Positions 8,821-16,900 of a stretch of 64,000 nt of DNA are shown one piece after another. The notes beneath the pieces were generated by a model. It was not told the origin of the DNA. It ran no database searches and was given only the letters and a program-made list of their open reading frames with translations. The DNA comes from Pelagimonas sp. (GTDB lineage: Bacteria; Pseudomonadota; Alphaproteobacteria; Rhodobacterales; Rhodobacteraceae): contig JAOARX010000008.1 in the NCBI GenBank assembly GCA_025210345.1, positions 1 to 64,000 of the forward strand, given 5' to 3'. Each line of letters begins with the position of its first letter. The stretch's first letter is position 1. The translations under genes were made by a program, and so were the position numbers.

Positions 8821-9263
8821 TCTTCGCCACCGCTCACAAACTTCAACAACAACGAAATCAAGCTGACAGAGCCCTGCGTATCGATAAATTCGTCGCCCGG
8901 CTGGAAAAAGAATGGCGACCCACCGGGAGAGATTTCAACGAAATTCCCACCCAAAAGCCCTTCGGATGCGATCACGATGGCGCTGTCATCGGGGATTTCA
9001 ATACCGTTCTGGATCGAGACACGCGCGTCCGCACGATAGGTTTGCGTGTTGAGATCGATCGCGCTCACGGTTCCGACCTTGACGCCCGCCAAACGCACGT
9101 CGGTCCCGACATTGACGCCTTCGATAGAGCGGAATGACGCCGTGAGTTCATAGCCGGATCCGCCCGTGCTCAGGCCTGCGATAGAAATCGCATAGGCCCC
9201 AAACGCCAAGGCGGCAGCCAATACGGCGCCGCCTACGGTCAACTCGGTGAGCGAATGGCTCAT
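8817..9263 (-). CDS. mlaD: MlaD-family phospholipid-transport substrate-binding protein
   Basis: A 148-residue MCE-domain protein with one N-terminal transmembrane anchor (residues ~10-30) and a periplasmic MCE domain. [15 protein letters not shown] and the downstream [16 protein letters not shown] are the family signature. In E. coli MlaD carries phospholipids between the membranes with the MlaFEB ABC transporter, none of which is encoded nearby. The ATG at 9263 is preferred to the GTG at 9275 because it overlaps the upstream stop as ATGA and has GGAG at about 6 bases. Confidence 0.9.
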   Translation of the reverse strand: MSHSLTELTVGGAVLAAALAFGAYAISIAGLSTGGSGYELTASFRSIEGVNVGTDVRLAGVKVGTVSAIDLNTQTYRADARVSIQNGIEIPDDSAIVIASEGLLGGNFVEISPGGSPFFFQPGDEFIDTQGSVSLISLLLKFVSGGEE

Positions 9264-9646
9264 TCCGGGCTCCACGCCTCATAGTCGCGGCGGGCAGTGG
9301 GTGCCGCAGCGCCGCGAATCGAACCGGACGGCGCATAAGCCAGAACCGTGCCGGTCAGGTTTTCCTGGTGCTCTTTTTCCCAAGCCTTATGCGCGAGCGG
9401 CGTGCCCGAGGGATGTTCATCAAAGGTGTGGTGCAGCCAGCCATGCCAATCCGCGCTGATGCGCGATGCTTCGACCTCGCCGTTGAAAATCACCCAACGT
9501 TTCTTGCCATCGTGAGACGTATAAAAGGTGTTGCCCTGTTCATCCTCGCCGACACGAACCCCTTTGCGCGCCGTGTATAGACGCGTGTTCAAGGTGGCTC
9601 CGTCCCACCAGGTGACTGCGCTGAGAAGCGTTTTGAGAATGCCCAT
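9260..9646 (-). CDS. NDUFA12-family complex I accessory subunit
   Basis: A 128-residue homologue of the mitochondrial complex I accessory subunit NDUFA12 (B17.2), found in alphaproteobacterial NADH:ubiquinone oxidoreductase. Typical features are W-D-G-A-T-L-N-T, the repeated aromatic/basic core around [11 protein letters not shown] and [26 protein letters not shown], and a Pro/Ala-rich C terminus. It is soluble and expected on the matrix-side (cytosolic) arm of complex I. It heads the trio with the mlaD-like and DUF2155 genes; its TCA/TGA stop overlaps the mlaD ATG. No other nuo genes are present here. Confidence 0.92.
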   Translation of the reverse strand: MGILKTLLSAVTWWDGATLNTRLYTARKGVRVGEDEQGNTFYTSHDGKKRWVIFNGEVEASRISADWHGWLHHTFDEHPSGTPLAHKAWEKEHQENLTGTVLAYAPSGSIRGAAAPTARRDYEAWSPE

Positions 9647-9764
9647 GGACGACTCCTGTTGCTCTTACTCGCGTTATGGCGAAAACTAGGCCCAAGGTCT
9701 AGGGGTTGCGCGGTCGCATCCCCTCAACTGTTCCTTCGCCCTTCAAAATTCTGCCGAAAATTGA

Positions 9765-10127
9765 TCACTCTGCCGGGGCAAGCGCCGTCACTTCGATCTC
9801 AATGCGGTACTTTGGGTCAATCAAACCGCATTCGATCATCGTTGCGGCAGGGGGATGGTCGCCAAAGGTTTGTGCCAAAAGATCATGGCATGGCGCGAAC
9901 TCGTGTCGATCGGGTAGGAAATAGGTGACGCGGACAATTTGGTCCATGCCGCTGCCCGCTTGCTTGAGGGCGTTTTCGATCACCTCAAGGGCAGATTTGC
10001 ATTGTTCAACAACGGTTTCCCCCTGCCCGACCGTGCCCGCGACGTGGACGAACCCACCCGCAACAACCGCGCGACAATAGCCGATGCGTTTTTCAAATTC
10101 CCCACCGGAAGAGATACGTTTAATCAT
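9765..10127 (-). CDS. Rid-family (YjgF/YER057c/UK114) protein
   Basis: A 120-residue single-domain Rid-family protein, a trimer-forming fold whose archetype RidA hydrolyses reactive enamines/imines from amino acid metabolism. The N-terminal FVHVAGTVGQGETVVEQ and C-terminal YRIEIEVTALAP fit the family. In archetypal RidA an arginine essential for deaminase activity precedes the LPKD-x-x-I-E-I-E stretch; here the aligned position appears to be Leu in CGLIDPKYRIEIE. It therefore more likely belongs to one of the other Rid subfamilies, and its substrate is unknown. It lies 57 bases downstream of clpX but is separated from it by a terminator. Confidence 0.88.
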   Translation of the reverse strand: MIKRISSGGEFEKRIGYCRAVVAGGFVHVAGTVGQGETVVEQCKSALEVIENALKQAGSGMDQIVRVTYFLPDRHEFAPCHDLLAQTFGDHPPAATMIECGLIDPKYRIEIEVTALAPAE

Positions 10128-10136
10128 GATACCCTC

Positions 10137-10161
10137 ATAAAAAAGGCGGGGAATCCCCGCC
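10137..10161 (-). terminator. Intrinsic terminator downstream of clpX
   Basis: Read on the minus strand, arms GGCGGGG and CCCCGCC (10145-10151 and 10155-10161 on the plus strand) are followed by TTTTTTAT. It lies 24 bases past the clpX stop and just before the Rid-family start. Confidence 0.88.
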
Positions 10162-10184
10162 TGATGTATTGCTTATGATCCAGG

Positions 10185-11450
10185 TCAGCTGGCCGCCGAG
10201 CCTTCCTTTTTCTGATCTGCGTAGATCATCAAGGGCTTGTTCTCTGCGGCAACCGATTCTTCGTTGACGACAACTTCTGTCACCTCATCCATACCCGGAA
10301 GTTCGAACATGGTATCCAGCAAGATTGCCTCAAGAATAGAGCGCAGGCCCCGCGCACCGGTCTTGCGTTCAATCGCTTTGCGCGCAATCGCTGAAAGCGC
10401 ATCATCGGTGAAGGTAAGCTGCGTCTCTTCCATTTCGAACAAGCGCTGGTACTGCTTGACGAGGGCATTTTTCGGCTGCGTCAAAATGGTGATCAGCGCG
10501 TCTTCGTCCAGATCTTCCAGGGTCGCGACAACCGGAAGACGACCAACGAATTCGGGAATCAGTCCGAATTTCAGCAGATCTTCGGGTTCGAGCTCTTTGA
10601 AAGTTTCGCCAACGCCTGCTTCGCTATCGTCGCGGACATCTGCGCCAAAGCCCATGGCCGAGCCCTTGCCGCGCTGTTTGATGATGCGGTCAAGGCCCGC
10701 AAACGCGCCGCCACAGATGAACAGAATATTGGTCGTATCGACCTGAAGGAATTCTTGCTGAGGGTGCTTGCGCCCGCCTTGCGGTGGCACAGAGGCAACC
10801 GTGCCTTCCATCAGTTTCAACAGCGCCTGCTGCACCCCTTCTCCGGAAACGTCTCGGGTGATCGAGGGATTTTCAGACTTGCGCGTGATCTTGTCGACCT
10901 CGTCGATATACACGATCCCGCGCTGCGCACGCTCGACGTTATATTCCGACGCCTGAAGCAGCTTGAGGATGATGTTTTCCACATCTTCACCGACATACCC
11001 CGCCTCGGTCAGTGTGGTGGCGTCCGCCATTGTGAACGGGACGTCCAAAATACGCGCAAGTGTTTGCGCCAAAAGCGTTTTACCGCAACCGGTAGGCCCG
11101 ATCAGAAGGATGTTCGACTTGGCCAGTTCAATGTCAGAGCTCTTCTGAGAATGGTTCAAACGCTTGTAGTGGTTATGCACCGCAACCGACAAAACACGCT
11201 TTGCCTTGGCTTGCCCAATCACGTAGTCATCCAAGACTTCGCAAATCTCGCGCGGCGTCGGGACCCCGTCCGAAGATTTCAGGCCCGCGCCCTTGGTTTC
11301 TTCGCGGATGATGTCCATGCACAATTCAACGCATTCATCACAGATGAACACGGTCGGGCCAGCAATCAACTTGCGGACTTCATGCTGGCTTTTGCCGCAG
11401 AAGCTACAATAGAGGGTATTCTTGCTGTCACCGCCTGAATTTGTCGCCAT
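10185..11450 (-). CDS. clpX: ATP-dependent Clp protease ATP-binding subunit ClpX
   Basis: A 421-residue AAA+ unfoldase that recognises, unfolds and feeds substrates to ClpP. The N-terminal zinc-binding domain has Cys15, Cys18, Cys37 and Cys40. Walker A GPTGCGKT is at residues 118-125, Walker B is [10 protein letters not shown], and the sensor-2 region is [12 protein letters not shown]. The ClpP-docking IGF-type loop region is not clearly identified. It lies 153 bases downstream of clpP in the standard clpP-clpX order, with a hairpin in the gap suggesting partial termination or separate regulation. Confidence 0.98.
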   Translation of the reverse strand: MATNSGGDSKNTLYCSFCGKSQHEVRKLIAGPTVFICDECVELCMDIIREETKGAGLKSSDGVPTPREICEVLDDYVIGQAKAKRVLSVAVHNHYKRLNHSQKSSDIELAKSNILLIGPTGCGKTLLAQTLARILDVPFTMADATTLTEAGYVGEDVENIILKLLQASEYNVERAQRGIVYIDEVDKITRKSENPSITRDVSGEGVQQALLKLMEGTVASVPPQGGRKHPQQEFLQVDTTNILFICGGAFAGLDRIIKQRGKGSAMGFGADVRDDSEAGVGETFKELEPEDLLKFGLIPEFVGRLPVVATLEDLDEDALITILTQPKNALVKQYQRLFEMEETQLTFTDDALSAIARKAIERKTGARGLRSILEAILLDTMFELPGMDEVTEVVVNEESVAAENKPLMIYADQKKEGSAAS

Positions 11451-11565
11451 AATTTACCTTTCCCGGAACAATCCGGTCTCGTCATCCTGTTCAGGACCCC
11501 TGCGCCCCACTCTTTCGCAGGCTGTCTTGTTGATCCAGCTTAAGACAGCCACCAAGGGGCCACAA

Positions 11566-11596
11566 TCGGAAAATGGAAACGAGCCTTTTGGCTCGT
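11566..11596 (-). terminator. Hairpin with weak T-rich tail between clpP and clpX
   Basis: On the minus strand 7-bp arms ACGAGCC and GGCTCGT (plus-strand 11579-11585 and 11590-11596, loop of four) are followed by the interrupted T-stretch TTCCATTTTCC. It starts 8 bases past the clpP stop, so it may attenuate read-through into clpX. Confidence 0.5.
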
Positions 11597-11603
11597 CCAA
11601 GAA

Positions 11604-12227
11604 TTATTCGTCAGCCATCGCCCGGTTGGTGACAATCTCATCCAGATGGCCCCATTCCTTGGCCTCTTCGGGGGTCATCCAGCTGTCGCGATCCAGGGCC
11701 GCTTTGACGGTCTCAAGATCGTTGCCCGAGTGTTTCTGATACAGCTCATACATGCGTTCGCGCGTGCGTTCGATGTGACGGGCCGAAATCATGATATCCG
11801 CGGCCGTGCCCTGCATCCCGCCAGAGGGCTGGTGCACCATAAACTCGGAATTGGGCAGCGAGAAACGCATGCCTTCTGCGCCACCGATGGCAATCACCGA
11901 GCCCATGGACGCGGCCAACCCGCATACAAGGGTCGACACCTTGGGTTTCACATATTGCATGGTGTCATAGATGCTCATGCCCGCAACCACCGAGCCACCG
12001 GGTGAATTGATGTACATGCTGATTTCTTTTGAGGGGTTTTCCGCCTCAAGGTGCAGCAGCTGTGCAACGATCAATGATGACATGCCATCATGCACAGGGC
12101 CGTTCACGAAAATGATCCGCTCTTTGAGCAGGCGTGAAAAGATATCATAGGCCCGTTCGCCGCGGCTGGTCTGTTCGACGACCATGGGCACAAGGGTGTT
12201 CATATATGTTTCAATCGGATCTTTCAT
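11604..12227 (-). CDS. clpP: ATP-dependent Clp protease proteolytic subunit ClpP
   Basis: A 207-residue serine peptidase that assembles as a double heptamer. The catalytic triad is visible: Ser107 in GLAASMGS, His132 in FMVHQPSGG, and Asp181 in [32 protein letters not shown] gives the substrate-binding glycine-rich strand. Length matches E. coli ClpP, and no processed pro-peptide is obvious. It is the first gene of the clpP-clpX pair. It is transcribed in the same direction as the sox genes to its right but is separated from them by the soxF terminator. Confidence 0.98.
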   Translation of the reverse strand: MKDPIETYMNTLVPMVVEQTSRGERAYDIFSRLLKERIIFVNGPVHDGMSSLIVAQLLHLEAENPSKEISMYINSPGGSVVAGMSIYDTMQYVKPKVSTLVCGLAASMGSVIAIGGAEGMRFSLPNSEFMVHQPSGGMQGTAADIMISARHIERTRERMYELYQKHSGNDLETVKAALDRDSWMTPEEAKEWGHLDEIVTNRAMADE

Positions 12228-12365
12228 GGGCCTGCCTAAACTGTGCTGTCTGTTTCTCGTAACGCGCGAAGGTTAACTGAGTCTTAGTATTCGCGCCCAA
12301 CAGCTTCAAGGGGCGCAAAAGACTCAGATCGACCTTTAAGTTGCAATTCCCAAGAAACCGTCACG

Positions 12366-12391
12366 AAAAAGGGGCGCTTGCCTGCGCCCCT
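12366..12391 (-). terminator. Intrinsic terminator downstream of soxF
   Basis: On the minus strand AGGGGCGC and GCGCCCCT (plus-strand 12370-12377 and 12384-12391) flank a 6-base loop and are followed by TTTTT then C. It lies 27 bases past the soxF stop and ends the sox units. Confidence 0.88.
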
Positions 12392-12417
12392 CAAGAATTT
12401 TCAATGTGTCGCAAAGA

Positions 12418-13680
12418 TCAGCCGAACATGTCGGTGGTGATCCCTTCGTACCAGCCGATGCTTTCTTCATATGTGGCTTTGCGCAGGGCCGCGTCTTCGC
12501 CGGTTTTGCTGATAAAGCCGCTGGTTTTGGCGATTTTCTCGTCGGTCGCCTCATAAGATGCGCCAACTTTGATGCCATCATCGTCGTTGATCAATGACCA
12601 GCAGGTGTTCGAGAATTTCGCCGGGAACACCTTGGAGCCGGTCAGGGCGCCACGTACCGCCATCGCCGCGACCTTGGCCTGGCTATTGGCAGAAAAACCC
12701 GATTTCGGCATATCGCCCTGATTGGTGGCATCGCCCAGAATATGAATATTCTCATCCAGACGAGATTGCATGCTGTGGCCATCCACCGGCGCCCAGTTCC
12801 CTTCGGTCAGGGCGGCCGCATCACAGATGCTGCCTGCTTTTTGCGCCGGGATCACGTTGCAGACGTCTGCCTTGACCACTTCGCCGTCGATATCAACGGT
12901 CATGTCATTGGCGTTGACCGACACGTTTTCGCCGCCGAAATCGGGACCAATGCGTTCGATCATCCCGTCATAATGCTTGGTCCAGCCCTCTTCGAACAGC
13001 GCCTGTTTCGAGAACTTTGGCTTGGGGTCCGCGATGATGATCTTGGCGGTCGGATTGGTGTTTTTCAACACATGTGCAACCATCGAAATCCGCTCATAGG
13101 GACCGGGGGGGCAGCGGTAGGGGTTGGGCGGTGCGACCATGACATAGGTCCCACCCTCGGGCATGGATTCAATCTGACGCTTGAGCAATTCCGACTGAGT
13201 GCCCGCTTTGTAGGCGTGAGGCATCTTTGACTGTGCCGCAAGATCCCAGCCCGGAACCGCACCGTCGACAAAGTCGATACCGGGGCTGATCACCAAACGG
13301 TCGTAGGGAACTTTTCCACCACCGGCCAAGGCAACGGTTTTCGCATCGCGGTCCACACCGGTTGCCCAATCGTGCACCACGTTGATGCCGTATTCAGCCG
13401 CCAAGGTCCCATAGCTGTGGCCAATCGACGACAACTCGCGGAAGCCGCCGATATACAGGTTCGAGAAGAAGCAGGTGTAGTACATACGCGATGGTTCGAT
13501 CAGCGTAACGTCGATTTCACCCTTGCTGTCCTTGGCGATATAGCGCGCGGCAGTCGCACCACCTGCGCCACCGCCAATAACCACGACGCGAGGCTTGCCC
13601 TGCGCGCGCACCATAGGTGCGGACACGGTGGCCGTCGCGGCCGCAGCAGTTCCGATAAAGGCTCGTCTGTTTAGGGTCAT
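12418..13680 (-). CDS. soxF: SoxF, flavoprotein sulfide dehydrogenase (FccB-like)
   Basis: A 420-residue periplasmic FAD flavoprotein related to the large subunit of flavocytochrome c sulfide dehydrogenase. It begins with a twin-arginine signal (NRRAFIGTAAAATATVS), then the FAD-binding RVVVIGGGAGGATAARY at residues 31-47, and later the second dinucleotide motif IHILGDATNQGDMPKSGFSA. Cys residues in TCFFSNLY and NPYRCPPGPYER are candidates for the redox-active pair. It pairs with the diheme cytochrome SoxE encoded upstream (79-base gap) and is thought to support Sox turnover by handling sulfide or polysulfide. The start ATG 13680 has AAGGAGGAG upstream; an upstream open extension is not credible. 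Confidence 0.94.
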   Translation of the reverse strand: MTLNRRAFIGTAAAATATVSAPMVRAQGKPRVVVIGGGAGGATAARYIAKDSKGEIDVTLIEPSRMYYTCFFSNLYIGGFRELSSIGHSYGTLAAEYGINVVHDWATGVDRDAKTVALAGGGKVPYDRLVISPGIDFVDGAVPGWDLAAQSKMPHAYKAGTQSELLKRQIESMPEGGTYVMVAPPNPYRCPPGPYERISMVAHVLKNTNPTAKIIIADPKPKFSKQALFEEGWTKHYDGMIERIGPDFGGENVSVNANDMTVDIDGEVVKADVCNVIPAQKAGSICDAAALTEGNWAPVDGHSMQSRLDENIHILGDATNQGDMPKSGFSANSQAKVAAMAVRGALTGSKVFPAKFSNTCWSLINDDDGIKVGASYEATDEKIAKTSGFISKTGEDAALRKATYEESIGWYEGITTDMFG

Positions 13681-13759
13681 TCTCAACTCCTCCTTGTTGA
13701 TTCCCACTTTGCACCGCCCTGCCCTCCAGACAACAGAACGACGCGTATCTTTTTGATTT

Positions 13760-14473
13760 CTATCGCTCAATTTTGGCGAAATACGCCGCCAATGCCGCGA
13801 TTTCCTCATCTGACAGGCGCCCCGCCATCATTTGCATCACGGGATGCGGTCGCAACTTTTGCTTGTAGGCATGCATCGCGATGACAAAGTCCTCTTCGGG
13901 CCAGCCAATCACCGCCGGGATGCCTTCGTCCGTACCATTGACCTGGTGGCAGGTCAGACATTCCGAAGCGAGATATTCGCCATAATCAATGTCGCCGACG
14001 ATGGCCAAAATCTCTGGGGCAAGCTCAACTTCGCGCTCGAACGCGGTCGGGGCCGCCTCGGGCAGATCCTGCGGGTTCAACGAATACTGACGCAAAAACG
14101 CCAATACATCGTGGCGATCCTGCTCTTTTTTCAACCCCCGGAAAGACATGTTCGTCCCGGACACAAGGGCCTTGGGATTTTCGACATAGGCGTCCAGCAG
14201 TTCGAAATTCCACGTCAGCCCATCATTCGAGGCCCGCATCATGCCTTTGGAGTATTTAAACCCCTCCTGCGTGCCCGCCTTGCGTTCGAATATGCCATTA
14301 AGCTGAGGCCCGACGCGATTTTTCGCATCGGGCCCTACCTGATGGCATGAGCTGCATTTTTTGAAAATCTTGGCCCCGCGCTCGGCATCGCCAAGCTCAT
14401 AGGCCTCGGTTTCCGCCAAGGCTGGCCCCATCGGGACCAGCGCAAAGATCAGTGCAACAAGAGCCTTTTTCAT
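13760..14473 (-). CDS. soxE: SoxE, periplasmic diheme c-type cytochrome
   Basis: A 237-residue secreted diheme cytochrome c with a signal peptide ending near residue 20 (GPALA-E). Heme motifs are CSSCH at 40-44 and CLTCH at 172-176. The N-terminal domain is a class I cytochrome-c-like module with the GTNMSFRG axial-Met region. The C-terminal module is shorter and resembles FccA/c4-type domains. It is the expected electron acceptor of SoxF. It sits between soxD (3-base gap) and soxF, so it belongs to the soxCDEF unit. Confidence 0.94.
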   Translation of the reverse strand: MKKALVALIFALVPMGPALAETEAYELGDAERGAKIFKKCSSCHQVGPDAKNRVGPQLNGIFERKAGTQEGFKYSKGMMRASNDGLTWNFELLDAYVENPKALVSGTNMSFRGLKKEQDRHDVLAFLRQYSLNPQDLPEAAPTAFEREVELAPEILAIVGDIDYGEYLASECLTCHQVNGTDEGIPAVIGWPEEDFVIAMHAYKQKLRPHPVMQMMAGRLSDEEIAALAAYFAKIER

Positions 14474-14476
14474 AGC

Positions 14477-15541
14477 TTACTCGGAAAAGCTCTTGAGATA
14501 CTCGGTCACGGCGGCGATGTCCTTGTCCTTTTTCAGACCGGCAAACGACATCTTGGTGCCTTTGACATAAGCCTTGGGCTTTTTCAGGAATTCAGCCATG
14601 TTTTCCTCGGTCCAGGTTCCCCCCAGTGCAGACATTGCCTTGGAATATTTGAACTTTTCAACCGAAGCGACTTCGCTGCCGATGATCCCGTTCAAAATCG
14701 GGCCCGTTTTGTTTTTGGCTTTGTCGCCAACTTGGTGGCAGGCCTTGCACTTTTTAAAGACCTTCTCCCCCTTTTTCACCAGTTCAGCGTCAAGCGCAAC
14801 GGTTTCAACCGGTGCGGCTTCGGCAGCGGGTGCTGCCGCTTCCTGGGCCGGGGCCTCTGCAGCAGGGGCTGCGGCGTCTTGTTGTGCAGCCGGGCCCGTC
14901 TCAGCTGCGGCCTCTTCTTCGTCGCCCTTAAAGAGCACGTGCATGGTGATCTTCACGTCGTCCTTGCAGTTTTCCATGCAGGGCTCGCCGCTCCAGATCG
15001 CGTATTCCGCGTCGCGACGATCATCGACGATAAAGCCAGCCGCATTGGGCATGTCCACATCAAGGAAGGTCTCGTTCGACAGCACGAAATCATCCTCGAT
15101 GATGTCGTTCGAATAGAGGATATAGGCAACGATGGCATAGACCTCGTCGTTCGACAGCGACTGGGCATTGCCAAAGGGCATCGAGCGGCGCACATAGTCA
15201 AAGGTGGTCGACAGGTAGGGCCAGTAGGAACCGACGGTTTTCAGCGGATCTTCATCCGCCAGGGTGCCATCGCCACCGGCCAGTTTCGGCCAGTTATCAA
15301 CGCCTTCCGCGAAATCGCCGTGGCAGATGGCGCAGGCTTCGGCGAAAATCTCTTCGCCGTCAATCGCGTCACCCTGACCAACCGGCAGGCCGGTGCCATC
15401 GGGCAGAACATCCAGATCCCATGCCGCGATTTCTTCGGGCAGCGCCGTGCGGCCCAGGCCAAATTTGTGACCATCTGCAAACGCAGGAGCAGCCGCTACC
15501 GCCAGCGTGGCGGCGAGAGTCAGATTAAGAAACTTCGACAT
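14477..15541 (-). CDS. soxD: SoxD, diheme cytochrome subunit of sulfane dehydrogenase SoxCD
   Basis: A 354-residue secreted diheme cytochrome c. The signal peptide is residues 1-22 (FADG), heme 1 is CAICH at 70-74 and heme 2 is CKACH at 265-269. The two domains are joined by an acidic then Ala/Pro/Glu-rich linker at about residues 213-248. SoxD receives the six electrons released by SoxC from the sulfane sulfur bound to SoxY. The ATG at 15541 is preferred over an ATG at 15556: it has AAGGCGG upstream and gives a proper signal peptide. It overlaps the soxC stop by 17 bases, a translational coupling consistent with equimolar SoxC and SoxD. Confidence 0.95.
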   Translation of the reverse strand: MSKFLNLTLAATLAVAAAPAFADGHKFGLGRTALPEEIAAWDLDVLPDGTGLPVGQGDAIDGEEIFAEACAICHGDFAEGVDNWPKLAGGDGTLADEDPLKTVGSYWPYLSTTFDYVRRSMPFGNAQSLSNDEVYAIVAYILYSNDIIEDDFVLSNETFLDVDMPNAAGFIVDDRRDAEYAIWSGEPCMENCKDDVKITMHVLFKGDEEEAAAETGPAAQQDAAAPAAEAPAQEAAAPAAEAAPVETVALDAELVKKGEKVFKKCKACHQVGDKAKNKTGPILNGIIGSEVASVEKFKYSKAMSALGGTWTEENMAEFLKKPKAYVKGTKMSFAGLKKDKDIAAVTEYLKSFSE

Positions 15542-16805
15542 TTTCCGCCTTCCCATCAGATGTCACAGACCAGGTCTGAATGCAGTTGTTGTGATAGATC
15601 GAGTTCAGGCCGCGCACCTCGCGCAGCTGCGCTTTGGTGGGCTGAACATAGCCGGTCTCATCCATGGCGCGCGATTGCAGCAGCATCTCTTCGCCATTCC
15701 ACTGGGTGTCCAGATAGAAACGGGTCAGCGCTTTGTCTTCGCCTTCCTTGGCCAGACGCGCGGTTTCCCAGGTCTTGCCACCGTCTTTCGACACGTCAAC
15801 GCGGGTGATTTTGCCATGGCCGGACCACGCCATGCCGGTGATCACCAGCGGGCCATGACCGTGCTTGATCGGGGCCTGCGGGCTGGGCGAGGTGATGACC
15901 GATTTGGCATCCATGACCCAGGTCCACTTGCGCGACGTACCGTCTTCAAGCGTGTCGGTGTATTTCGAGGTCTCTTCGCGGCTTTCAACCGGCGCGTCCA
16001 TGACTTCGATACGGCGCAACCACTTGACCCACATGTTGCCTTCCCAACCGGGGACAACCAGGCGCACAGGATAGCCGTGCTCTTTGCGCAGCGCTTCGCC
16101 ATTGGCATAGAAAGCAACCAGCACGTCATCCAGCGCTTTTTCCATCGGGATGGACCGGCCGTTCGACGACGCATCCGCGCCCTCGACATAGACCCATTTG
16201 TCTTTCAACTCGCCCGCCGCGTCCAGCCCGGCCTCTTCCAAGAGGGTCCGCAGGGATACGCCGGTGTATTCCATATTGTGGATCATGCCGTGGGTGAACT
16301 GTGCGCCATTCAACTGCGCGCCCGCCCATTCCATACCGGTGTTCGCCGCGCATTCGCAGAAATACACATGCTGTTCACGTGGAAAGCGCTGCAGGTCCGC
16401 ATATGTAAAGACCAGCGGATTGTCGACCAAGCCGTTGATCATAAGACGATAATCGTCTTTCTTCAGCTCAATCGCACCCGAGTGATGGCGTTCAAACGCG
16501 CAGCCCTGCGGGGTGATGGTGCCGTCCAGCGCGTGGATGGGGGTAAAGTTGATCGACGAAATCGTGTCGGCGGTCAGCCATTCCACATTGCGGCGCACAA
16601 CATCGTTTTCGTATTGGATCGGCAGGCCATAGGGGGTGGCGTCGACGCCATCACCCAGACCGCTTGCCCATTCCTGAACTTCGGTGATCAACGGGTCTGG
16701 ACCTGCTGCCTGTGTCACCGTCGCCGCAACCGAGCCCGCGCCAAGCGCGGCAGCACCGGTCAGGAACTGGCGACGCGAAGCGCCGTGCTTCTGTTCATCT
16801 GCCAT
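15525..16805 (-). CDS. soxC: SoxC, molybdenum subunit of sulfane dehydrogenase
   Basis: A 426-residue sulfite-oxidase-family molybdoprotein, exported by Tat (SRRQFLTGAAALGAGSVAATV at residues 10-30). The Mo-ligating cysteine is most likely Cys152 in FCECAAN. The oxidoreductase molybdopterin domain is followed by the Mo-co dimerisation domain from about residue 290 (GPLVITGMAWSGHGKI). With SoxD it oxidises the outer sulfur of SoxY-cysteine persulfide to a sulfone, so full thiosulfate oxidation to sulfate without sulfur globules is expected. The ATG at 16805 has AGAGGAG at a good spacing. A SoxR-like palindrome lies 25 bases upstream of the start. Confidence 0.97.
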   Translation of the reverse strand: MADEQKHGASRRQFLTGAAALGAGSVAATVTQAAGPDPLITEVQEWASGLGDGVDATPYGLPIQYENDVVRRNVEWLTADTISSINFTPIHALDGTITPQGCAFERHHSGAIELKKDDYRLMINGLVDNPLVFTYADLQRFPREQHVYFCECAANTGMEWAGAQLNGAQFTHGMIHNMEYTGVSLRTLLEEAGLDAAGELKDKWVYVEGADASSNGRSIPMEKALDDVLVAFYANGEALRKEHGYPVRLVVPGWEGNMWVKWLRRIEVMDAPVESREETSKYTDTLEDGTSRKWTWVMDAKSVITSPSPQAPIKHGHGPLVITGMAWSGHGKITRVDVSKDGGKTWETARLAKEGEDKALTRFYLDTQWNGEEMLLQSRAMDETGYVQPTKAQLREVRGLNSIYHNNCIQTWSVTSDGKAENVEVS

Positions 16806-16827
16806 AGTGTTCTCCTCTCGGATCATC

Positions 16828-16847
16828 TCATTCATTTGTGTGAATGA
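16828..16847. promoter_or_regulatory. Putative SoxR operator ahead of soxC
   Basis: Palindrome TCATTCA-TTTGTG-TGAATGA with perfect 7-bp arms; the core ATTCA-N6-TGAAT is at 16830-16845. It has the same core as the element upstream of soxX. It lies between the soxB terminator and the soxC ribosome binding site, where a promoter for soxCDEF would be. That SoxR binds here is inferred. Confidence 0.6.
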
Positions 16848-16855
16848 TCTGCTTG

Positions 16856-16881
16856 AAAAAGAAGGGCGCGAAGGGCGCCCT
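16856..16881 (-). terminator. Intrinsic terminator downstream of soxB
   Basis: On the minus strand AGGGCGC and GCGCCCT (plus-strand 16863-16869 and 16875-16881) flank a 5-base loop and are followed by TCTTTTTC. It lies 20 bases beyond the soxB stop and would separate soxB from soxC transcription. Confidence 0.85.
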
Positions 16882-16900
16882 CCGATGGGGTCACGCGGGG

